Below, in pieces: positions 10,452-21,200 of a stretch of 64,000 nt of DNA. The DNA is from Zopfochytrium polystomum. Lineage: Eukaryota; Chytridiomycota; Chytridiomycetes; Chytridiales; Chytridiaceae. The stretch covers positions 1 through 64,000 of the forward strand of contig JAIVFJ010000165.1 of assembly GCA_025765615.1 (NCBI GenBank). Reading direction: 5' to 3'. A model generated the notes under the pieces. It saw only the letters and a program-made list of their open reading frames with translations, had not been told where the DNA came from and searched no databases. Both the position numbers and the translations under genes were made by a program. Position 1 is the stretch's first letter, and each line of letters opens with the position of its first letter.

Positions 10452-11089
10452 GTGAGAGAAAGAGACCATACTCAAAGCTCCACATCTTTTCTTTCGCGCA
10501 TTGCCAAATTTCCGCACCGAAAAAATTGACCCAATCTACCTCTCCCCAGTCTTCGCTCTCACATATTTAAAAGTTTCTCTTTCGTGCAACGTCAAAAAAA
10601 AAAAAAAAAATAGGAAACCAAAAGAAAGAAAGCAACCTTCTCTCCTCGCCAACCACAAAAACGTTCCACTCAAGACCAAGCTTATCCTCGCCATCGCCGT
10701 CTTCTCCGCCTCCGCCTTGGTCCAGTCCGTGGCGTCCTCAAGCCGCGTTGCGCCCGCGGGTCCTCTGTCGTGTGTCAAGCACCAGCCCAGCCGCCAGCGC
10801 CTTGGTCCTCCGCCTCCGGCTCCTCGGTGCCCGCCATCGGGCTTTCCTCTACCAGTGCGTCCGCCGTCGCATTAGCCATGGACATTATTGAGGATTTAAT
10901 CGGGGTGCCTGTCAGCTTCATGTGCAAAGACTCTGTCACAGCGCTTTGCAATGGGGTGCTCCCTCTTGTGAAGCAGGATGAACAGTTCTCAACACGGCCC
11001 AGCGAAACCAAAAAAGTTCAATTTTTGAGGAGAACGTGATTATTGCACTTCCTGTGCTTGCCTGGCGGCAAAGTCGTGGGATGGGGGGG
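10452..11089. other. Intergenic with a possible fossil signal peptide
   Basis: From about 10678 one frame encodes a signal-like stretch (KLILAIAVFSASALVQSVAS) and a Pro/Cys-containing tail ending near 10872, but with no ATG in the right place. It resembles the starts of the secreted genes at 51 and 58 kb (MKLAL..). A short ATG frame at 10878-11039 has no recognised feature. Confidence 0.3.
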
Positions 11090-11097
11090 TATAAATA
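11090..11097 (+). promoter_or_regulatory. TATA box
   Basis: TATAAATA, 212 bp upstream of the ATG at 11302. The 5' leader probably contains an intron (GTGTGT donor near 11155, AG acceptor near 11247). Confidence 0.5.
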
Positions 11098-11301
11098 AGT
11101 CCAGCACGCAGTTGTATCGCCCCCACCACAACCTTCACACCACTACTTCCACAGGTGTGTCCTTTCGCGAGAACTGGCGGGGAATAGCAATGTATTAGTG
11201 TTGATAGGCACATCGAACTAACTCCCTCAAACTCTCTTTCTTCAAGGGTCGGACCTCACACCTCACCCCTACCTACCCTGACCTTCCACCACCGATTACC
11301 A

Positions 11302-12762
11302 ATGGCGACCACAGGCGCCGCCACCACTTCAGCCGGCACCCGAGCGCAGGTCCTGGAATCCGCCATCGCACGCCTCCGGAGGGCCGCCGACGCCATCACC
11401 ACGTCCACTTTACCTGATGTCTCGCAGCGAGACGGTGATCGCGCCGACGGCGTCGTCCAGTCGGCTTCCTTCGACGTCGAGCAGGTGGTGCAGTCCCTCG
11501 CGCAGCTGCGCGCGTCCTCGCCCGATGCACCACCGCCAGTGGCACCTCCAGCGCCCCTCGAAGAACGGGTCGCACGCGCCATCCGCCCCGCCCTCGTCGA
11601 CCTCGCGGCTTGCGCCGACGCCGCTGTCCGCAGCGAGCTCGCCAAGATGGTCGACCAGATCGTGGACGACCTTCGGCCCCTGACCGGCGGCGGCCGCATC
11701 GAGGACGCCACTCTCCGCACCAAACTCGACGCCATCTCCAAGGACGCGCCCATCGCGTCTGACCTCGTGGATGTGCTGAACGCCGTTGCAGAGTCCCTCG
11801 TCGCGCGGTCGACTCTACTCTATGGTCGTCTGGTCGCTGCGGCTGGTGATGTCCTTGCCGAGGCTCTGTTCCCAAATGTGGACACGGGGACAGCCAAGAT
11901 GGATGGCGAAGAAGACAACGAGCAGTCGACGCCCGTCGCAACTGCTGATACATTCCCTGCCGATGCGCTGCTCCCAAACGTGGATTCGGCGATGGCCGAG
12001 ATGGGTGTCGAAGAAGAAGCGTCACCTCCCCAGTCTGAGGAATTCGGCACTACTGTTGATTCTAGTCTGATTGAGGGTGGCGGGATGTCTGAGCAAGATT
12101 ATGTTATCGATTATTATGCTTTGAGCAGGATTCCTGATCCAAGGAACATGACGCTGGAACAATTGGGTGTTCTCCTTGAATCAAGGATCGCTAGGTGCCC
12201 CCGAATCTACGAGAGGGACAGGACGATCATCACTCGGTACACCCTTTGTTGCTTCTTCAAACATGCGATTCGATACTTTAACGAGGAGGAGGGCAACACG
12301 ATCAAGTGGTACGTTGACGATTGGAGCGAATGGCGAATGACACTAGAGGAGCGCGAGACGAAGCTAGGTGACAAGCTACTTACTTTCTTCGAGCAGGGAA
12401 CTGTCTTGCTACTCCAAGGCATCAATGACCCTGCGGTTCAGTACCAGGTCACATTTCTTCGGTCCATACAGCTGTATGCCACCGGGGAAGGCCACCTCCT
12501 CTTCATGCAAACCTACGATGGTGAGGTGAACTATAAGCTAGAAGAGGTCAATTCAGTATTCAACGATTATGCGTCGGTTCATAGTTGCGCCCTCATAGGC
12601 GAGGGACTGACGATTGCTGTGTTCGATTATTGTTGGAATCCTTGCTCCTTCATTCGACAGACCGCTGCGACATTCCGCTTCATGGCTGTGACACCTGGTC
12701 CGCACGAGGAGCTCGTAAGAGGTGCTGCGAAGAGTCTAGAGTTCCTTCTCGAAGACTATTAG
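11302..12762 (+). CDS. Orphan intronless protein, 486 residues
   Basis: A single open frame with a good upstream TATA box and a poly(A) signal at 12874. Residues 1-190 are Ala/Val/Asp-rich and predicted helical. Residues about 185-250 contain an imperfect tandem duplication (ALFPNVDTGTAKM... then ALLPNVDSAMAEM...) followed by acidic stretches. Residues 270-486 have mixed hydrophobic and aromatic composition suggesting a folded domain (EQLGVLLESRIARCPRIYER; LLFMQTYDGEVNYKLEEV). I recognise no family motif, transmembrane segment or signal peptide. A cytosolic or nuclear protein is likely. GC-rich third positions suggest true coding sequence. Confidence 0.7.
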   Translation: MATTGAATTSAGTRAQVLESAIARLRRAADAITTSTLPDVSQRDGDRADGVVQSASFDVEQVVQSLAQLRASSPDAPPPVAPPAPLEERVARAIRPALVDLAACADAAVRSELAKMVDQIVDDLRPLTGGGRIEDATLRTKLDAISKDAPIASDLVDVLNAVAESLVARSTLLYGRLVAAAGDVLAEALFPNVDTGTAKMDGEEDNEQSTPVATADTFPADALLPNVDSAMAEMGVEEEASPPQSEEFGTTVDSSLIEGGGMSEQDYVIDYYALSRIPDPRNMTLEQLGVLLESRIARCPRIYERDRTIITRYTLCCFFKHAIRYFNEEEGNTIKWYVDDWSEWRMTLEERETKLGDKLLTFFEQGTVLLLQGINDPAVQYQVTFLRSIQLYATGEGHLLFMQTYDGEVNYKLEEVNSVFNDYASVHSCALIGEGLTIAVFDYCWNPCSFIRQTAATFRFMAVTPGPHEELVRGAAKSLEFLLEDY

Positions 12763-12873
12763 CTCACAATTGGCAACGGCCTCGCTCGATGGTGGTGTAC
12801 ACAACTTTCGAGTCAAGTATTCTGTCGATCTTGGCTTGCTTCTTGCATTCTGAACTCTACTGTTATGACTCTG

Positions 12874-12879
12874 AATAAA
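12874..12879 (+). terminator. Poly(A) signal
   Basis: AATAAA 112 bp after the stop of the 486-residue orphan gene. Confidence 0.5.
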
Positions 12880-13656
12880 CAGCGATGGTCTCAAGATTAC
12901 CACGGCAGTTTCGAGCATTAGTACAACGATGACAAGGACTTGGTTCCTCCAACTGAAGCGATGGTAGCTGAGAAATAAGAGTAGCACCTTCAAATAATGA
13001 GTCTTTGATAGAACGCAAGGATGATCACTAAGGTGAACCGCGCTATCCGCGGCGGTGACTGTCTCCTCTTCTTCCACCACTATCATTCTCATGACAATGT
13101 TGCATGCATAACAAACATTGTTCCACTAACAACCAAGATCCTCACATCTTTCAGCTAGTAAGAAATTCCTGTGGCGTCTCTGTTATTGAGCATTATGTTG
13201 CTCCCGAATTCCACCTCTAAGACATTGTAGATCAGATACTGGAACGACAGACTAATACTGCAACGACACTCCTACTGGAACTTCAGTTGTACTACTCGCG
13301 CTTTCAGAACGAACACGGAGGCCGTAGTATTGTGGCTTGTTGTCTTTTGTGTTGTGGCTTTGATGTGTTGTGGCGTGTGGGGAGGGGTGCGATGTGTTTG
13401 GAGGTCATGAGTGGGGCTGTTTTAAGGGCACAAGGAGAACCTCTCATAGGACCAGGTAGTGTGGGGCATAGAGGTGGTAGATGGATTTGTACCGCAGAAA
13501 CCTTGTGGAAAAGTGCGTGTGGAGTGTGGGGTGTCTTGGTGTTTGTTTCCTTTTTTTTCTTTTTTTTTTTTTTTTTTTTTCCTCGATCTTCTTATTCACT
13601 ATGCGATTTCTTCTCTATGTTCTCTCCTTCAGGTTGTTTCCTCTCTGTAGTATTTC
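12880..13656. other. Intergenic with a poly-T run
   Basis: No coding feature recognised. A poly-T run of about 30 nt lies near 13551-13580. Confidence 0.4.
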
Positions 13657-14079
13657 TCATAGTTCATCGTGTACGTTTGGGTACAAGGTGATGGCCCACT
13701 TTGCTGTATCTTGCATACACAGTTGTGTTGATGGAACACCATACGTGCTGAACGTCCAGCTCCACCCTGTCGCCCATATAGCATTGTTGTTCCCATCATA
13801 CATCACTAGATTCCCGTCACTTTGATACGAGAAGTGCGTTGGATTGTTGCTGGTCGAGTAGCCACCACCGTTCCCTGTTGAGCTCCAGCTTGCCACATTC
13901 GCGCCGTTTGTTAGTATGTAGACAACCAGATTTCCATCTGCTTGTACGACCAAAGGTGATAATATCATCTTGCACTGTTGTAAGGTGGTAGGTTGACTGA
14001 TACAACTTGCGGCTTGTCCGCGTATTGAGTCGACGTAATAGACGCTTGGAGGCATGTAGTAGCTTGCAGGTGAACTCAT
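13657..14079 (-). CDS. Bulb-type (mannose-binding) lectin with C-terminal HDEL
   Basis: ATG at 14079-14077 gives 140 residues. Two B-lectin repeats are visible by their sugar-site motif QxDGNLVxY (QADGNLVVY, QSDGNLVMYDG), each followed by a W/S-rich strand. The family binds mannose through this QxDxNxVxY motif. The protein ends VHDEL, the fungal ER-retrieval signal, so it should reside in the ER lumen. The visible N-terminus has no signal peptide, and an in-frame TGA lies just upstream, so a 5' exon carrying one is probably missing from this model. An open stretch at 14172-14468 on the same strand (GAGPYFSDGYYRVNF) may belong to it. Confidence 0.65.
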   Translation of the reverse strand: MSSPASYYMPPSVYYVDSIRGQAASCISQPTTLQQCKMILSPLVVQADGNLVVYILTNGANVASWSSTGNGGGYSTSNNPTHFSYQSDGNLVMYDGNNNAIWATGWSWTFSTYGVPSTQLCMQDTAKWAITLYPNVHDEL

Positions 14080-15070
14080 GCCAGAACAAGATACTACTCC
14101 TGTCAAAGAGTGTTCCCATTGCAAGTGTCAGCTGGAGGGGAAGACGCGGATGAGCTTGTTGTAACATACATTCAGAATCCATCCCTCCCGCCGTTGTTGA
14201 AGTTGACTCTGTAGTATCCGTCTGAAAAGTACGGACCCGCACCCCTGAACGTAGCAGCTATGTTCAGTGATACGTCGCTGAGTCCGGAAGGGTATTGAAG
14301 TTTCGACGATCGAGCCAGAAGTAGTACCACAGATATTGCGTAAGTGTATTTCGCCTTTCGAGAATTGTCGAGTTCGAAGTGGTAGTTGATTGTTTGGTGA
14401 ATGATAACCTCATACCACAACCCACTTCCGATTTTACTATCTCTTGTACCAATAATCGATTTCCGCATAAATTTGAGGCTCTGTGCCCTGTTTTTAGTTG
14501 ATTGTCCTTCCTGCGGCGAATTCCTCCAGGAAACGAAGGCGGCATAATGTTGGTTACACTAGAGCATTTACATCAAATCAAAATCGTTTGAGCTGAAACC
14601 GTCTTTTTTTTTTCTTTTATTTTTCTTCAATTTGTCCTTGTTCTTTGGTGTGTCGCCATTCCTGGCATTTGGTATGCAATGGCGATCGAGCGATCCTCTC
14701 TTCGGGGGGGGACCAGCAGCCGATCGTACTGATCGTACTGTTCTCTCGCCGAGGGAGGGAAGGGAAGGGGGGAGGCGGGGAATGGCTTGATGATGACGAC
14801 GATGACGACGATGAAGATGTTTCCTCCGAGGAGGAGGAGGAGGAGGTCCGATTGAAATTTCAAGCTCCGAACACACATGAATTGAAGAAAGAAAGAAGAA
14901 AGAAAGAAAAAAAAAAAGAGAAAGGGTCCCGATGCGGAGTCGGATCAGTTTGCGCCCACATGGAGGCAGCCATATATTGCACGTGAGAGCGAGAGAGAGA
15001 GAGAGATAAGAAGTGCGCTCACCCGGAGATAAAGAAGAGGAGCGAACAAGAGCGAGAGAGAGAGCGAGAG
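14080..15070. other. Upstream region of lectin (-) and ILV1 (+); purine-rich tract
   Basis: Contains possible 5' lectin exons (14172-14468, minus) and, from about 14760 to 15070, a strongly GA-rich leader directly before the threonine dehydratase ATG, including (GA)n runs at 14992-15006 and 15051-15070. Confidence 0.4.
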
Positions 15071-17523
15071 ATGGGCCAGACAGTGAGCACCGACAGAGCG
15101 GCAGGCCGTCGCAGAAACAGCGTCAACCTCATCAGCAACATTAACAGCAACAATAAGAGCAGCAGCAGCAGCCGAAACAACAACAACTACAAGAGCCGCC
15201 AGCCGCCCGCGCTTCCTGCCTCTCCTCCTACCCGTCCCGCTCCTCAAAAGCCCTCGCCCACTACCACGGTGGTGCCCACCACCAACACTCTCTCCGCTGC
15301 CGCTCTCTCTACCACAAGTACTACCACTACCGACCCGGCCTCAACAAACAAAAACCCTTCCACCATGGCACCTCCGCCCAGCGCAAACGTCGACGTCGCA
15401 CCCGCATCGGTGGACCGGACGGCTTCCGTCGCCGCAACCCCGACCGCCGCTGTCGCCACAGCAGCCCCGCCGAAAAAGGCAACCCCGCCGTACCTCGCCC
15501 TCGACCCCGCCGGCGCCGCCGAGGACGCAGACCTCGGTCCCATCTTTGCCAACCCATGGGTCGTTGCGGCGCCGTCCTTGTCGTCGGCGCTGACCGCCGG
15601 GATGGCCGACGGCCCGGACTACCTGCGGATGATCCTGACCGCCAACGTCTACGGTAAGCCGGCCCGTGCACCCAAACGTCTTTCCTCCCCATTTCCTTTA
15701 CTAACCCGCTTCCCCTTATCAGACGTGGCCATCCAGACGCCTCTGCAAAAGGCGACGCAGCTGTCGGCGCGCCTGGGCAGCGAGATCTACCTGAAGCGCG
15801 AGGACCTGCAGCCCGTTTTCTCGTTCAAGCTGCGTGGGGCGTACAACCGCATGCAGCAGCTCAGCCCGGCGGAGCGGGCCGCGGGCGTGATCGCGTGCTC
15901 GGCCGGGAACCACGCGCAGGGTATGTACTCTCTTCGTGTATCGCCAACTTCTTGTTTTGACGTCCCCCACCCAACCCACCACCAGGCGTCGCGCTCGCGG
16001 CCCAACGCATGGGTATCCGCGCGACGATCGTGATGCCCGTTGGCTCGCCGGCGATCAAAGTCCGCAGCGTCGAGTCCCTCGGGGCCACGACGGTGCTCCA
16101 CGGCGCCGACTTTGACGCGGCCAAGGCCGAGTGCGCGCGACTGTCCGTCCTGCACAACCTGACGTCGATTCCGCCGTACGACGACCCGCACGTGATCGCG
16201 GGGCAGGGGACGGTCGGTGTCGAAATCCTGCGGCAGCTGCCGTCGGTCGATGCGGTGTTTGTGTGCGTGGGCGGCGGCGGGCTGATCGCCGGGATCGCGG
16301 CGTACGTGAAGCGGGTGTCACCCGGGGTCCGTGTGATCGGGGTCGAGACGTACGACGCGGCGGGGATGACGCGGTCGCTCGCGGCGGGGCGCGCGGTGGC
16401 GCTGGAGACAGTCGGGCTGTTCGCGGACGGCGCGGCGGTGCGGTGTGTTGGGGAGGAGACGTTCCGGATCGCGCGGGAGCTGGTGGACGAGATGGTGCTG
16501 GTGACGACGGACGAGATTTGCGCGGCGATCAAGGACACGTTTGAGGAGACACGCAGCGTGGTCGAGCCGGCCGGCGCGCTGGGCGTTGCGGGATGCAAGA
16601 AGTATATCCAAGAAAAGGGCATCGTCGGCGGCAAGTTTGTGGCCGTGTGCAGTGGCGCCAACATGGACTTTACCAGGCTGCGCTTCGTCGCGGACCGCGC
16701 CGAGCTCGGTCGCGAGAAGGAGGCGCTCATCACCGTGCGCGTGCCGGAGCGGCCCGGAACGTGAGTGAACGCGGCTTTTCTTTTTTTCACAAAAGAGAGC
16801 GGTAGTGTGGCCCTCCGAACTGACTCTGCCAAAACTCACCTCCATTAGTTTCCTCGCCCTCTACCGATGCATCTACCCGCGCGCCGCCACCGAGTTCGCG
16901 TACCGCCTCAGCGACGACGACGAGGGGACGATCCTGATGGGCTTCCAAGTGACGGATCGCGCGCAGGACCTTCGCGACGTCTTTGCGACGCTGCGAGAAA
17001 AGGGCATGACCGCCACCGACGCCTCAGAAAATGGTTAGACGCTACCCCCTCTTTTCCTCTCCTCTCATTCTCACGCAAAATCCCCTCCTCTCTAGAGATG
17101 GCCAAGACGCACGCCAAGTTCCTGATCGGCGGCCGCAAGCACGTGCCGCACGAGCGGCTGTTCCGGTTCGCGTTCCCGGAGCGGCCGGACGCGCTGCGGG
17201 ACTTTTTGAGCAGCCTGGACGGCGCGCACGAGCAGAGCATCAACATTTCGCTGTGGCACTACCGCAACTATGGCGGAGACGTTGGTAGGTTTACTGTTTT
17301 TCCTTCTTTCTCCGCTCCTTTCATATTTTGGGGGTTTTTGCGGGGAGCTATTTCCACAAACTCGAAGAACTGACCAAAGCGTTTGGATGGCGTCGTAGGC
17401 AAAGTGATGGTCGGGTTCCAGGTGCCGCCAGAGGTGACGGCTGCGTTTGAAGGGTTTCTGGCGAGCCTCAAGTATCCGTACGTCGAGGAGACGAACAACC
17501 CCCTCGTCCGCGACTTTTTTTGA
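15071..17523 (+). CDS. ILV1: Threonine dehydratase (deaminase), biosynthetic
   Basis: Six exons: 15071-15653, 15723-15920, 15986-16760, 16849-17033, 17096-17284, 17399-17523; phases agree at all junctions, giving 684 residues. The enzyme deaminates threonine to 2-oxobutanoate, the first step of isoleucine synthesis. The PLP fold starts near residue 194 (VAIQTPLQ). PLP lysine is K230 in [12 protein letters not shown], followed by SAGNHAQG and the phosphate loop [11 protein letters not shown]. Two C-terminal ACT-like regulatory modules follow ([28 protein letters not shown]... [17 protein letters not shown]), implying isoleucine/valine control. The first ~155 residues are a Ser/Thr/Asn/Ala-rich extension much longer than usual. 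It starts MGQTVST, which fits an N-myristoylation consensus rather than a classical mitochondrial presequence; an internal Met near residue 98 could be the true start. Poly(A) signal at 17659. Confidence 0.95.
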
Positions 17524-17658
17524 CTTATCGCCGTCGCCGTATCAACTTCTCTTTCGGAGGGCCTCTTTTGTTTTTTTTTTTTTTTTTGGTTTTTTTCAAC
17601 GCTTGTGGAGCGGCGAAACTGGCATCTCGCCGTGCGTTCGTTTCACCGTGTTGCACGA

Positions 17659-17664
17659 AATAAA
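17659..17664 (+). terminator. Poly(A) signal of ILV1
   Basis: AATAAA 136 bp after the stop codon. Confidence 0.55.
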
Positions 17665-18246
17665 GCGGCGGGAGGAGAAGAAGGGTTGCGTACTCTGATG
17701 ATTCGGATCATCGCCGAAATGCGACGCAGCAAGAATGATATCCTACACGTCGCACAAGATTATTTTTTTAATTTTTTTCTCCGCGTTCCTGCCTATCAAT
17801 CCCACGCAAGGCCGCAGCCAAGTCAGCCATCGTTCGCCTCCCACACACACCACACGCGCTGCCCCGCCCGCCCAGCCACGCTGATTTCAACCGATCGTCG
17901 ATCGATCATTAGCGTGAGGCACGCCCCGGGCCTTCTGGCCCATGTGCTCTGCGTTGACTAACCCGATCTCGCAAAAGACTGCCTTGCCGCCCAGCTCCAA
18001 CGAAAGCCGAGTGAGGAGGTGATCTTCCCCCCCTCCTTCAAAGACACATATGTAACGCAAAGGGACGCCTTGACACCTGACATGTGCCAGTCTTCCCCAG
18101 ATCAGACTTTGCAGCAACGAAGCGGAACCTATCGACTTTTGTGAGTATTCATACAAGCCCAATTTTCTTATGCTCACTGGCCCTGGAGCCAGTCCCCTTC
18201 AACCCTGTTTTTAGCTGTATTCACGTTCTTTGACCTTCATTCCACG
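17665..18246. other. Intergenic, nothing recognised
   Basis: No coding or RNA feature seen before the first small exon at 18247. Confidence 0.4.
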
Positions 18247-21200
18247 ATGTTCAGCTTTATGTAAGTTTTTAATGTTTCTTTTAACACCAATATTGACTAA
18301 CCGAAAACACCAACCCTTATCCACTCCACGATGAAAAAAATTCTTTGTCAACCACAGCTCTGGCATTGTCAGTGTTTTTCCAATCCGCTCTTACAAGTAT
18401 TGGGTGAAAGTTCAGTATATGGATGATCCTTCAACGCAAATCCTAGAACTGTCCTCTCCTGATTTGAAAGCTCTAAAGAAAGCGGTGAGAGCATTGGATT
18501 TTAACAGCTGCCCTTTTGAACTCACATTCTATTAATAGATCTACCAGAAGACAGATGCCTTTGTTGGCCAAGATATCCAGATCTTGCTGAAGACTGACAG
18601 TGGTGTTGTAGATGTCACTGATGCTGCAGCTTTTGTTCAGCGTTTAGTTGAAGGCTCTAATGGAGACAAGTTGGTGTGCCTCCAGATCCAGGCAAGGCAG
18701 ACTCCAAGTGCCCCAGTGCAGCCTGAGCTCTGTGCCACTCCCTCAGCTTTGCCTTTGCCCAAAGTTTATGATGGCTTTCTGTCTTACCAGTAAGTGCTAG
18801 GTGATTGTCTCCCACTCCACCACTCACAGTTCCAGGTGGGGAAGCCAGGCTGTTGTGTTGGATATTTACAAAGATCTCACCCTTAAGCATGGGCTTGAAA
18901 TTTGGTTTGATCGCAACAACATGGGAAGATCTGTCAGCAAGGCAATGGCTGAAGGCATAGATTCCAGCAAAGTCTTCATTCCTGTCTTGACATCTGCATA
19001 TGAGGTATCAACTATGATTTTCAAGTTTCAGCTCGCTAACCATTGCCTCAGAAATCAGAAAATTGTTTGCTGGAAATCAGATATGCGAAAGACAGGAAGA
19101 AACCAAAAGCTCCGATAAGGCTGTTAAAGCCAGGGGAGGATGCAATTGGAGAGACATTTGCTTTGACAGCAACGTGAGTTCAAGTGATTAGGTTTTTCAA
19201 TCTTTACAAGCTAACACCGCCAAGGCTGCTGTATGCTGACTTTGCTGGAAAGCTTCACGGCTCTGACGAGTGGAATGAGCAGATGACCCTTCTTGTCAAC
19301 GAAATCAAACGCTGCCAGAGCACTTTGCCAGCTGCTGATAGATTTGCTTCCCTTCCACTGTGTGATGTGGTTGAGGGCTGGCTCAATCCAGTTGACTCTG
19401 CTGTGGATGCTGAGAAGCACAAAAATGCTTATGTTTCTGGAACCCGCGGATTTTACCTGAAGACTGTTCATGAGTGGTTACTATCTGCTGCTGTGACCTC
19501 CAATGTGTTGTGGCTGAATGGTGGAGCTGGTCTTGGGAAGTCAGTGATTGCCTGGCTTGTGAGTCAAAACCTCCCCAAGAAGTTCACGCTTGGGTCTGTG
19601 TTCTACTTCAAGCACGACAATGTGCAGAAGAACATTCCTCAGCGTCTTGTTGCAACCACAGCTTGGAATCTGTGCACCGTGCTGCCGTCTTTCAGAAGAT
19701 TTTGTGAGAAGCTCAGGGATGAAGATATCAAGAATGGAGAAGATGGCATTTTGACGAAACCTCAAGAAGCATTCAAGCAGATTATTGTTGAAGGACTGAA
19801 GCATTTGGATGTCTCTGACAAGCAGAAGAATCTATTGCTCATCATTGATGCGTTAGATGAATGTGGAGCACCCAGTAGCAAGGAGAGGAATGAGCTGCTA
19901 GAGCTCCTGCTGATGGCTGCAGGGGAACTCCCTCCTTTCGTCAGAATCTTCACCACTGGAAGACCTGAGCAAGATGTGCATCAAACTATGATGACGTTGA
20001 ACACCATGGTTCTTGAACCAAATGAGGAGGAAAACCGGAAGGACATGGACTTATTTGTGGAAACAATGCTGTCAAAGTCCTTCCCAGGAGGCATTCTGAC
20101 TTCAGAAGAGGTCAAGACTGTCGCAGCTGAAATCTTTGACCGATCCTCTGGAATCTTCCAGTTTGCACGCCTTGCATGTGATGAGCTGTCCCACGTCAAG
20201 CCTCATGAAGTCCTCCCCACCATCAAAGAGTTCGGTGCTGGAATTGATGGGGTGTATGAGCAGTTCTTTAGGTCCAGCCAAGTCAACACCAACAATTTCC
20301 GGCTTGTGATGAAAATTGTCCTTGCTGCCAGGGAGCCAATCACTCAAGATGTCATTGCTGACCTTCTGGGTGTTCCTTCTCATGTGGTTGGGCAGGTTCT
20401 GGTGGAGGCAAGTATTCTTTATACGTGACATTTTTATGAAACATGGCCTTACATCAATCTAGATTCATCGTATTGTGGATGTCAGTGATGGGGGGAGGGT
20501 CAAAGTCATGCACAAGAGCCTTTCAGATCATCTGGTTTCAAGCATGAGATGTGCTGATCGCCAGTTCTACATCAGCATCCTTGAAGCAAGGAAGGAAATG
20601 GCTCTCTTCTGTCTCAGAATAATGCTCAAGCACGTTGACTCTGTTGAGAACAAGTATGAAGCATTAAATGCAACTTCGCTCTTTACGCCCAAGAATGCCA
20701 CAGCTCAGTATGCATTCAAATTTTGGCTCAGCCACCTTGAGGAAATAGGCCAAGATGAGTTTGCTTTTTGGGCTGAGTGGAGGAAATTTGTGTCTGAAGT
20801 TGAATTTGGACCAGCGGCACTGTGCATTGGAATTATGATGAGGAAAGGCTGGCTTGTTCGTTGTGTTCTGTCAGCTGGAGATGGCAGAGCACTTGTGAGC
20901 ATGGCAAAGGGATTGAAAGTGTTTTCGTCCACACCACTGTTTGAGGCTGCCAGAAGAGGATTGACAGAAGCATGCCAAGCACTGATTGAGCATGGTCTTG
21001 AAGATCCTAATTGTAGAGGAAGTAGCTGGGGTGACAGAAGTCAATATGGTGAGATGAACAAGACACCATTGATGGTGGCAGCAAAAGGTGGGCATTTGGA
21101 GACAGTTAAAGTACTTCTTGAACTGGGTGCCAATCCTGATTTGGTTGACTCAAATGGAGATAAAGCTCACCAATATGGATGCACCACTGCAATACAGACT

